A stretch of DNA of 5,040 nucleotides from Candidatus Bathyarchaeota archaeon (GTDB taxonomy: Archaea > Thermoproteota > Bathyarchaeia > TCS64), in contig JAUYEB010000198.1 in the NCBI GenBank assembly GCA_030691555.1, positions 1 to 5,040 of the forward strand. The letters run 5' to 3'. This document shows, piece after piece, positions 1 through 4,271 of the stretch; the first letter of the stretch is position 1, and each line of letters begins with the position of its first letter. The notes beneath the pieces were generated by a model. The model did no database searches, was not told the origin of the DNA, and saw nothing but the letters and a program-made list of their open reading frames with translations. A program made the translations under genes and the position numbers.

Positions 1-1
1 G

Positions 2-220
2 TTCGAGAGGTACTGGGGGAAGAGGATAAGGGACAGCCGGAGGATAGTCGAGATGCTAGACAGGTTCAGCGACGAGGACCTCGACACCCTCTCCACAATA
101 ATCACGAACGAGGAGATACTCTCGCTCGCCAACGGGGTGAACACTAAGAGGACGGTCGCCAAGATCGTCGCCCGCTCGCCGGGCAAGATCATGAAGCTCA
201 TGGCGTCGTACTTGAAGTAG
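2..220 (+). CDS. C-terminal fragment of a protein, possibly a geranylgeranyl-reductase-family FAD-dependent oxidoreductase (5' end outside window)
   Basis: The frame is open from the window edge (base 1 is the last base of an earlier codon) to a TAG at 218-220, giving 72 C-terminal residues that begin FERYWGKRIRD and end KLMASYLK. The fragment looks alpha-helical and charged, with a segment RFSDEDLDTL at residues 21-30 and a final basic stretch (ARSPGKIMKLM). From memory, archaeal geranylgeranyl reductases, which saturate the isoprenoid chains of membrane lipids, end in a similar way: a Y-E-R-x-W-type helix, then a 'SDE(D/E)LD' helix, then a short basic helix. The diagnostic FAD-binding Rossmann motif would lie upstream and cannot be seen, so the family call is tentative. 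G/C-rich third positions match the next genes. It shares the strand of the thermosome gene but is separated from it by 152 bp containing T-tracts and a promoter, so they are probably transcribed separately. Confidence 0.45.
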   Translation, partial: FERYWGKRIRDSRRIVEMLDRFSDEDLDTLSTIITNEEILSLANGVNTKRTVAKIVARSPGKIMKLMASYLK

Positions 221-252
221 CCTCACGGCCAAATTCGAGCCCTCTCTATGCC

Positions 253-266
253 TTTTTAGCTAAAAA
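253..266. repeat. Perfect 14-bp palindrome TTTTTAGCTAAAAA
   Basis: The two 7-base halves are exact reverse complements. It lies about 50 bp upstream of the thermosome TATA box. It includes the first T5 tract, so it could act as a bidirectional T-tract terminator or as a protein-binding dyad; the sequence alone does not decide. Confidence 0.6.
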
Positions 267-289
267 CTGTGTTCTCTTCGAGCCTTTTT
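253..289 (+). terminator. Pair of T5 tracts, likely transcription termination region of the upstream gene
   Basis: TTTTT occurs at 253-257 and again at 285-289, 33 and 65 bases after the stop codon of the upstream gene. Archaeal RNA polymerase commonly terminates at runs of T without needing a strong hairpin, so this is a reasonable termination zone before the thermosome promoter. The copies of TTCGAGCC at 234-241 and 277-284 precede the two tracts. Assignment rests only on sequence and position. Confidence 0.45.
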
Positions 290-313
290 CCCGTATTCGG
301 CGGTTTTGAAAAG

Positions 314-321
314 ACTTATAT
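314..321 (+). promoter_or_regulatory. TATA box of the thermosome gene
   Basis: ACTTATAT is preceded by a purine-rich stretch (GAAAAG, 308-313) that fits a TFB recognition element. Archaeal transcription starts about 25 bases downstream of the TATA centre, near 343-346 here, giving a leader of roughly 28 bases that contains the ribosome binding site at 361-365. I saw no clear heat-shock operator overlapping the box. Confidence 0.65.
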
Positions 322-360
322 GCTGACCTCATTTGCTACTTTCAGCAAAATTAGGATTCA

Positions 361-365
361 GAGGT
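361..365 (+). promoter_or_regulatory. Ribosome binding site that decides the TTG start of the thermosome
   Basis: GAGGT matches the core complementary to the archaeal 16S rRNA 3' end and lies 7 bases before TTG at 373. The alternative in-frame ATG at 388 is 22 bases away, too far for this site, so TTG is favoured. Confidence 0.6.
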
Positions 366-372
366 TCTCAAC

Positions 373-2025
373 TTGGCTTACACCACTATGGGAGGAAGAC
401 CGGTCATTATCCTCAAGGAGGACACGAAGCGTAGCCGCGGCTCCGAGGCTCGGAAGAGCAACATGATGGCGGCGCAGATAGTCGCTGAGGTCCTCAAGAC
501 CACGCTTGGGCCCAGGGGCATGGACAAGATGCTCATCGACAGCATGGGCGACATCACCATCACGAGTGACGGCGCGACGGTGCTCGACCAGATTGACGTC
601 CAGCACCCCGCCGCGAAGATGATAATCGAGATAGCGAAGACCCAGGATAAGGAGGTCGGCGACGGCACGACGACGAGCGTCGTCCTCGCGGGTGAACTTC
701 TGAAGAAGGCGGGGGAGCTCCTCGACCAGAACATCCACCCGTCCGTGATCATCGCTGGTTACCAGAAGGCCTCCGAGAAGGCGCTGGAGACCCTGGAGAA
801 GGTCGCCATCGACGTCGACATGGGTGACAGGGAGACCCTGATGAAGCTCGCGAACACGAGCATCAGGAGCAAGGCCGTCTCGGCCGCCCGCGACCATCTG
901 TCGGGCATCGTCATCGACGCCGTGAAGCAGATCGTCGAGGTGAGGGACGGCAAGGTCATCGCGGATGTTGAGAACGTCCAGATAGTGAAGAAGGAGGGCA
1001 AGAGCCTCGAGGAGACCGAGCTGGTCCGCGGCATAATCGTGGACAAGGAGGTCGTCCACGACGGCATGCCGAAGAAGGTCAAGGGCGCAAAGATCGCCCT
1101 GATCGACGCTGCCATCGAGATAGAGAAGACCGAGATCGACGCCGAGATCAGGATAAAGACCCCCGGCGGCGTCAAGGCCTTCCTCGACCAGGAGGCCGAG
1201 ATGCTGAGGAAGATGGTCGACAGGGTCGTCGCGAGCGGCGCTAACGTGCTCCTCACCCAGAAGGGGATCGACGACGTCGCCCAGCACTTCCTCGCTAAGG
1301 CGGGAGTACTGACGGCCCGCAGGGTCAAGAAGAGCGACATGGAGAAGCTGGCGAAGGCGACGGGCGCCAAGATAGTCAGCAACCTGCAGGACCTTAAGAA
1401 GACCGACCTCGGGACCTGCGGCCTCGTCGAGGAGAGGAAGGTCGGCAACGACAAGATGATCTTCGTCGAGGAGTGCAAGGAGCCCGCGGCGGTCGCCATA
1501 TTCGTCCGCGCGGGGCTCGAGCGCATGCTCGATGAGGCGGAGAGGGCGCTCAACGACGCGCTCTTCGTCATCAGCGACGTCGCCGAGATGCCCAAGATGG
1601 TTGCGGGCGGCGGCGCCGTCGAGATGGAGGTCGCCAAGGAGGTCAGGACCTACGCGAGGCAGGTAGGCGGGCGGGAGCAGCTCGCCATAGAGGCCTTCGC
1701 GGACGCGCTCGAGGTCATACCGAGGACGCTGGCGGAGAACGCCGGCCTAGACACCCTCGACACGATGGTGGCGATGAAGGCGGCGCACGAGAAGAAGAAC
1801 GGCTCCGCCATGGGCGTGAACGTCTTCGAGGGCGGGGTCGCCAACATGCTCAAGGAGGGCGTCGTGGAGCCCCTCGTCGTGAAGCTCCAGGCGGTCAAGT
1901 CGTGCGTCGAGGTCACTGGGATGATCCTGAGGATCGACGACGTGGTCGCGGCCCAGAGCAGCGGCGGTGGCCCAGGCGGCCCCGGTGGCGGTCCACCCGG
2001 CGGCATGCCCGACATGGACGAGTAG
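373..2025 (+). CDS. ths: Thermosome subunit (group II chaperonin, Cpn60/TCP-1 family)
   Basis: ATP-driven cytosolic protein-folding chaperonin that forms double rings with a built-in lid. The 550 residues are the normal family length. Visible landmarks in order: TLGPRGMDKM (44-53) and DGATVL (66-71) in the N-terminal equatorial domain; the nucleotide-binding GDGTTT loop (96-101), with Asp97 expected to contact Mg-ATP; intermediate and apical domains with the helical lid region (about 145-400); ERALNDALFVI, in which Asp395 corresponds to the catalytic general base of the family; GGGAVEME (412-419); NAGLD (456-460); and ILRIDDVVAA (518-527). The C-terminus is the typical Gly/Pro/Met-rich tail (530-550). 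Start: TTG at 373 is chosen for the GAGGT site 7 bases upstream and because the resulting MAY... N-terminus resembles other thermosomes; ATG at 388 would remove 5 residues. It has its own TATA promoter. Whether it is an alpha- or beta-type subunit cannot be decided here. Confidence 0.97.
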   Translation: MAYTTMGGRPVIILKEDTKRSRGSEARKSNMMAAQIVAEVLKTTLGPRGMDKMLIDSMGDITITSDGATVLDQIDVQHPAAKMIIEIAKTQDKEVGDGTTTSVVLAGELLKKAGELLDQNIHPSVIIAGYQKASEKALETLEKVAIDVDMGDRETLMKLANTSIRSKAVSAARDHLSGIVIDAVKQIVEVRDGKVIADVENVQIVKKEGKSLEETELVRGIIVDKEVVHDGMPKKVKGAKIALIDAAIEIEKTEIDAEIRIKTPGGVKAFLDQEAEMLRKMVDRVVASGANVLLTQKGIDDVAQHFLAKAGVLTARRVKKSDMEKLAKATGAKIVSNLQDLKKTDLGTCGLVEERKVGNDKMIFVEECKEPAAVAIFVRAGLERMLDEAERALNDALFVISDVAEMPKMVAGGGAVEMEVAKEVRTYARQVGGREQLAIEAFADALEVIPRTLAENAGLDTLDTMVAMKAAHEKKNGSAMGVNVFEGGVANMLKEGVVEPLVVKLQAVKSCVEVTGMILRIDDVVAAQSSGGGPGGPGGGPPGGMPDMDE

Positions 2026-2049
2026 GCGTCCCACAACTTCTTCTAGCAA

Positions 2050-2057
2050 GTTTTAAC
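2050..2057 (+). promoter_or_regulatory. Probable TATA box of the DUF4438 gene
   Basis: GTTTTAAC lies in the 64-bp gap after the thermosome stop. A start about 25 bases downstream of the TATA centre falls near 2079, leaving a leader of about 11 bases before TTG at 2090. The second arm of a weak AACTT/AAGTT inverted repeat (2035-2039 and 2048-2052) overlaps the element. Read-through from the thermosome promoter remains possible. Confidence 0.45.
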
Positions 2058-2089
2058 AGGCTTCAAACCCACTTCTTCCCCGATCAGGT

Positions 2090-2980
2090 TTGCTCAAGAC
2101 TAACAGGGACAAGTTGGTGAAGGTCTCGGTCATCGGGGAGGTCGTCAGCCCCATCATCAGCGACGCCGTCTACAAGGTAACGGCGGACGGGGAGCCGGTG
2201 ATCCTGCCGGGGGTGGGTGGGATCACCTACAACATCAGGGTCGGCGACCCGGCCTGCGGCTGGATGGCCGACCACGTCGAGCCGGGTGTGAGCCTCGAGA
2301 ACAGGGTCTCAGACACGCGCTTCCCGAGGGGGCAGAGCAACGCGCTGAACGTCCTCGCCTGCATAGGGAACGAGGCGGTCGTCGTGAAGGGGGACGCCAA
2401 GGGGGAGAAGGGCGTCGTCGTCGGCAAGCACGGGGGGATAGAGCACGTCATGGTCGACTTCCCACAGGAGGTCATGGAGAGGCTCGTCATAGAGGACAGG
2501 GTGCAGATCAGGGCCTGCGGCGTGGGGCTGAAGCTCACCGACCTGCCCGAGGTCAAGGTCTACAACCTGAGCCCCGAGTTCCTCGACGCCATAAACCCTA
2601 GGATAGCCCAGGGGAAGCTCGAGGTGCAGGTGACGCACGAGATACCCGCGGCCATCATGGGGTCGGGTCTCGGCAGCACCCAGACGAGCAGCGGCGACTA
2701 CGACATAACCATGTTCTGCGGCGAGACCGTGAAGGAGTGCGGGCTCGAGGACATCAGGCTCGGGGACCTCGTCGCCATAAGGGACGCGGACAGCAGCTAC
2801 GGCCGCATCTACAGGAGGGGCTCGGTGACGGTGGGCATAGTCACCCACAGCAACTGCGTAACGGCGGGCCACGGCCCGGGGGTCACGACGCTCTTCACGT
2901 CGACGAGGGGGCTCATCAAGCCCGTGGTGAGGGAGGGCGCAAACATTGCAAAGCTCCTTAGGCTCAGGGACGACGTCTAG
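2090..2980 (+). CDS. DUF4438 domain-containing protein, function unknown
   Basis: The 296-residue product is recognised from memory as the DUF4438 family, found in archaea and some thermophilic bacteria and not functionally characterised to my knowledge. Features visible: the glycine-rich block LPGVGGITYNIRVGDPACGW (39-58) followed by DHVEPGVSLENR (61-72); a beta-rich turn KGEKGVVVGKHGG (104-116); THEIPAAIMGSGLGS (182-196); and a C-terminal block AGHGPGVTTLFTSTRG (259-274). Histidines at 62, 114, 119, 183, 253 and 261 and cysteines at 56, 91, 143, 210, 217 and 256 are candidates for a metal or active site, which is inference. No signal peptide or membrane segment, so probably cytosolic. Start: TTG at 2090 gives a NRDKLVKVSV N-terminus that fits the family as I recall it; TTG 2114 and GTG 2117 are alternatives, and no good Shine-Dalgarno is present. 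Third positions are about 95% G/C in the first 60 codons, like the thermosome. Confidence 0.85.
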   Translation: MLKTNRDKLVKVSVIGEVVSPIISDAVYKVTADGEPVILPGVGGITYNIRVGDPACGWMADHVEPGVSLENRVSDTRFPRGQSNALNVLACIGNEAVVVKGDAKGEKGVVVGKHGGIEHVMVDFPQEVMERLVIEDRVQIRACGVGLKLTDLPEVKVYNLSPEFLDAINPRIAQGKLEVQVTHEIPAAIMGSGLGSTQTSSGDYDITMFCGETVKECGLEDIRLGDLVAIRDADSSYGRIYRRGSVTVGIVTHSNCVTAGHGPGVTTLFTSTRGLIKPVVREGANIAKLLRLRDDV

Positions 2981-3276
2981 GATGGGCGGCCAGCCTCTCG
3001 TCCTTGTTCGTGTAGCGTAGGCGGAAAACGCGCCTTCTCTTCCGTGCGGCGATCCTGATGGGAAACTTTATTTGCTTCTCAGCTTTGCCGGGTTTTTAGT
3101 CCGGGGGGTGGCTTTGTGTCGTAGCTGGGTATGGCTCGGGATTGGGCCGTTTCTTCGGGGAGGGTGTTGCTAGGCTTTGATTCGATGGGGCTTCTGGTGG
3201 GGTATGGTTGGGTTGTTGTCGGCGTGTTTGGGTCGGGTTAATGTTTTTATTGGGGTCGGGGTAGTCTATTTGGCGC
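2981..3276. other. Intergenic stretch without a convincing protein gene; 3101-3276 strongly G/T-rich on the plus strand
   Basis: No plausible start-to-stop gene was found on either strand. The first part has balanced composition and contains a start-less basic reading frame on the minus strand (2964-3095). From about 3101 to the tRNA start the plus strand has roughly 7% A and 14% C by manual count. A TATA-like CTTTATTTG lies at 3066-3074 with no ORF after it. Possible unannotated RNA; I could not match it to SRP RNA, RNase P RNA or a C/D-box RNA. Confidence 0.5.
3243..3250 (+). promoter_or_regulatory. TATA box of the tRNA-Glu gene
   Basis: GTTTTTAT lies 27-34 bases before the mature 5' end of the tRNA at 3277, the expected distance for an archaeal tRNA promoter with little or no 5' leader. 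Confidence 0.6.
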
Positions 3277-3355
3277 GCTCCCGTCGTCTAGTCCGGTCAA
3301 GGATATGGGCCTCTCGAGTCCGAGATCCCGGGTTCAAATCCCGGCGGGAGCACCA
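3277..3355 (+). tRNA. tRNA-Glu, anticodon CTC, with encoded CCA
   Basis: It reads GAG codons during translation. A full cloverleaf can be drawn: acceptor GCTCCCG (3277-3283) pairs with CGGGAGC (3345-3351); D arm GTCT/GGAT (3286-3289 and 3301-3304); anticodon stem TGGGC/GTCCG (3306-3310 and 3318-3322) with G-U pairs, closing the 7-base loop CTCTCGA; anticodon CTC at 3313-3315; 5-base variable loop; T stem CCGGG/CCCGG (3328-3332 and 3340-3344) with loop TTCAAAT. The discriminator is A3352, and CCA is genomically encoded at 3353-3355. No intron is present. The 3' end is not repeated elsewhere in the window, so there is no sign here that it was used as an integration site. Confidence 0.97.
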
Positions 3356-3362
3356 CTCGTCC

Positions 3363-3403
3363 CTCGATGGGTTTCTCCGCGTTGATCGCTAGCAACAACA
3401 TCG
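3363..3403 (+). repeat. Copy 1 of a diverged two-block repeat
   Basis: Block A, TCGATGGGTTTC with a following CGCGTT (3363-3384), runs into block B (3380-3403). Block B contains the partial dyad GTTGATCGCTAGCAAC and ends ACAACATCG. Block B matches copy 2 at about 18 of 24 aligned positions, by manual alignment. Confidence 0.4.
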
Positions 3404-3474
3404 TGTGAGAATTTGCTTGGTTGTGTGCGGGGGTGGTTTGTTTGGTGGCGGGGTTTGCGTGTCGGCGTGAATTA

Positions 3475-3537
3475 TCGAGGGGTTTCGGCGTGTTTTGCCG
3501 TATTTAAGGGGGGGCGTTATCGAGCGTAACAACATGG
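3475..3537 (+). repeat. Copy 2 of a diverged two-block repeat, split by a TATA-like element
   Basis: Block A is TCGAGGGGTTTC plus CGTGTT (3474-3494). Block B is at 3515-3537, contains the dyad GTTATCGAGCGTAAC and ends ACAACATGG. About 20 bases including TATTTAA separate the blocks, unlike in copy 1. Confidence 0.4.
3501..3507 (+). promoter_or_regulatory. TATA box candidate upstream of a small ORF
   Basis: TATTTAA is a good archaeal TATA match. Initiation about 26 bases from its centre falls near 3530, only a few bases before ATG at 3534, the geometry of a leaderless or near-leaderless transcript. Confidence 0.45.
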
Positions 3538-3614
3538 AGTTCGGTGAGTCTATGCGTGTCATGATTTACCCGCCGGTATCTGAGGGACCTCGGCGTAGGC
3601 GGGGTTGGCTGTGA
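3534..3614 (+). CDS. Candidate 26-residue leaderless small ORF, unknown
   Basis: ATG at 3534 to TGA at 3612-3614 encodes MEFGESMRVMIYPPVSEGP followed by a basic end RRRRGWL. The only support is its position just behind a good TATA box (3501-3507). It overlaps the 3' end of the convergent regulator gene by 56 bases in antisense, so the second half of its sequence is constrained by another gene and codon bias cannot be used as evidence. It could equally be an untranslated RNA that dampens the regulator mRNA, or nothing. It is not recognised as any family. Confidence 0.2.
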   Translation: MEFGESMRVMIYPPVSEGPRRRRGWL

Positions 3615-3909
3615 TCTCCTCCTCCAGCTCCCGTAGCCTCGCCGCGAGTGCGGAATCGGGGTTGAGCCTGTAAAGCTCCGCCCTTCCTATGCGGCGCGAG
3701 ACCTCTATGAGGCCGGAGTCGCGGAGGGCGGGGAGGTGGCGCGCCAGCGTCCTCTTCGCCATGCCGAGCGCCCCCATGATCTCCTCCCGGGTGAAGTCGA
3801 AGTGGGGGTTGTCGAGGAAGAAGTCGATTATCCTAAGCTGGGGCGTCGAGCCGAATACCCGTAGGAAGGCGGACTCGTTTTCCGTTGAGTAGAGGGGGTG
3901 GGCCTTCAT
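3559..3909 (-). CDS. Winged helix-turn-helix transcriptional regulator
   Basis: 116-residue predicted DNA-binding regulator. After a short N-terminus, VFGSTPQLRIIDFFLDNP (18-35) forms the first helix of the domain, FTREEIMGALGM (39-50) the second, and AKRTLARHLPALRDSGLI (51-68) the turn and recognition helix. The beta wing is EVSRRIGRAELYRLN (69-83), followed by an acidic helix (84-100) that may mediate dimerisation. This arrangement is common in small archaeal ArsR/MarR-like wHTH proteins with a 'GSTP-x-R-(I/V)-(I/L)-D-F' opening. No cysteine metal site is visible, so metal sensing is unlikely. ATG at 3909 has no Shine-Dalgarno but lies 28 bases from the centre of TTATAA (3934-3939), which fits a leaderless mRNA. 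A 6-bp inverted repeat spans its start codon and could be an autoregulatory operator. It is divergent from the small gene starting near 3976. Its target is unknown. Confidence 0.85.
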   Translation of the reverse strand: MKAHPLYSTENESAFLRVFGSTPQLRIIDFFLDNPHFDFTREEIMGALGMAKRTLARHLPALRDSGLIEVSRRIGRAELYRLNPDSALAARLRELEEEITANPAYAEVPQIPAGKS

Positions 3910-3923
3910 GTGGTTGAGCCCAC
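3898..3923. promoter_or_regulatory. Inverted repeat over the regulator's start codon (candidate operator)
   Basis: GTGGGC (3898-3903) and GCCCAC (3918-3923) are exact inverted copies separated by 14 bases, centred beside the minus-strand ATG at 3907-3909. If the mRNA is leaderless, the dyad straddles the transcription start, where an archaeal repressor would block the polymerase. Arms of 6 bp can arise by chance. Confidence 0.35.
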
Positions 3924-3933
3924 GACGCTAGGG

Positions 3934-3939
3934 GTTATA
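3934..3939. promoter_or_regulatory. Symmetric TATA element shared by divergent genes
   Basis: TTATAA reads the same on both strands. On the minus strand its centre is 28 bases from the regulator's ATG (3909). On the plus strand a start near 3963 would fall 4 bases before GTG 3967 and 13 before ATG 3976. One box could therefore serve both genes, with direction set by the flanking TFB contacts. Confidence 0.5.
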
Positions 3940-3975
3940 AGGATGCCCCCCACAAAGGGTACTCTAGTGGCATCG

Positions 3976-4248
3976 ATGCCGGTAAAGATGTCCAGAGGCG
4001 AGATAGAGGCCGAGGTCATCTACAAGCTCAAACGGCGTCGCTGCTGGGGGGAGAAGTATCTGCCGATCGACTCGCTTGTGAGCTGGATCGGTAATCAAGT
4101 CTTACGGGATGGCGACGAGGTAAGGGAGGCCGTTGATGACATGATTAAGAAAGGACTGCTGTTGCCGCGGAAGAAGGGGAAGACGGTCAGCCTTAACCCG
4201 ACAAGAATCACGGAGATCGAGTCATTTCTCAGGAAACACGGATATTAG
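3976..4248 (+). CDS. Small winged-helix-like protein, function unknown
   Basis: From ATG 3976 the product is 90 residues: an opening helix SRGEIEAEVIYKLKRRRCWG (6-25), a middle helical part LPIDSLVSWIGNQVLRDGDE (29-48), a recognition-like helix REAVDDMIKKGLLLP (50-64), then a probable beta wing RKKGKTVSLNPTRI (65-78) and a C-terminal helix. Small archaeal proteins of the pattern 'KRRxCWG...D-(M/L)-xKKG-(L/W)...VSLNP' look like this as I recall; a nucleic-acid-binding role is inference. The frame is open further upstream (GTG 3898, ATG 3943, GTG 3967), but starts before the TATA element at 3934-3939 are unlikely. GTG 3967, ATG 3976 and ATG 3988 remain possible, none with a Shine-Dalgarno. About 70% of third positions are G/C, clearly below the thermosome and DUF4438 genes. 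It converges on the membrane protein gene with a 23-bp gap. Confidence 0.65.
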   Translation: MPVKMSRGEIEAEVIYKLKRRRCWGEKYLPIDSLVSWIGNQVLRDGDEVREAVDDMIKKGLLLPRKKGKTVSLNPTRITEIESFLRKHGY

Positions 4249-4271
4249 ATTCGGTTGATTGATTGAATAGC

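Larger units (their letters stand above)
3356..3533. other. Intergenic stretch after the tRNA, G/T-rich, with a diverged duplicated module
   Basis: No ORF of note. About 3404-3499 is again roughly 80% G+T on the plus strand by manual count. Two related segments, 3363-3403 and 3475-3537, share the blocks TCGAKGGGTTTC and CGTT(G)ATCG...ACAACATSG. There is no strong T-tract terminator immediately after the tRNA. Confidence 0.5.

Noticed and set aside
358..1287. 309-residue minus-strand frame inside the thermosome gene
   Set aside because: It is antisense to a clear chaperonin gene; its low-complexity Leu/Asp/Val/His composition is typical of a shadow of G/C-rich coding DNA.
759..1637. 292-residue minus-strand Ser/Ala/Thr-rich frame
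   Set aside because: It is a second antisense shadow of the thermosome gene with no family resemblance.
2309..2872. 187-residue minus-strand frame inside the DUF4438 gene
   Set aside because: It is an antisense shadow with no recognisable motif or promoter.
3101..3276. Possible SRP RNA, RNase P RNA or a second tRNA in the G/T-rich stretch
   Set aside because: I found no conserved SRP tip, RNase P core motif (such as GAGGAAAGTC), T-loop or acceptor pairing.
3277..3355. Integration site at the tRNA 3' end
   Set aside because: No second copy of the tRNA 3' end and no integrase gene is present in the window.
3177..3392. 71-residue plus-strand frame (MIRWGFWWGM...)
   Set aside because: It runs straight through the tRNA-Glu gene, and its odd Trp/Gly/Arg content comes from the G/T-rich DNA and the tRNA sequence.
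3552..3590. C/D-box RNA signals (TCATGATT and CTGA)
   Set aside because: The C-box match is poor, there is no C'/D' pair, and the region overlaps the end of the regulator gene.
3898..3975. N-terminal extension of the small plus-strand gene starting at GTG 3898
   Set aside because: It would place the start upstream of the only TATA element (3934-3939) and inside the first codons of the divergent regulator.
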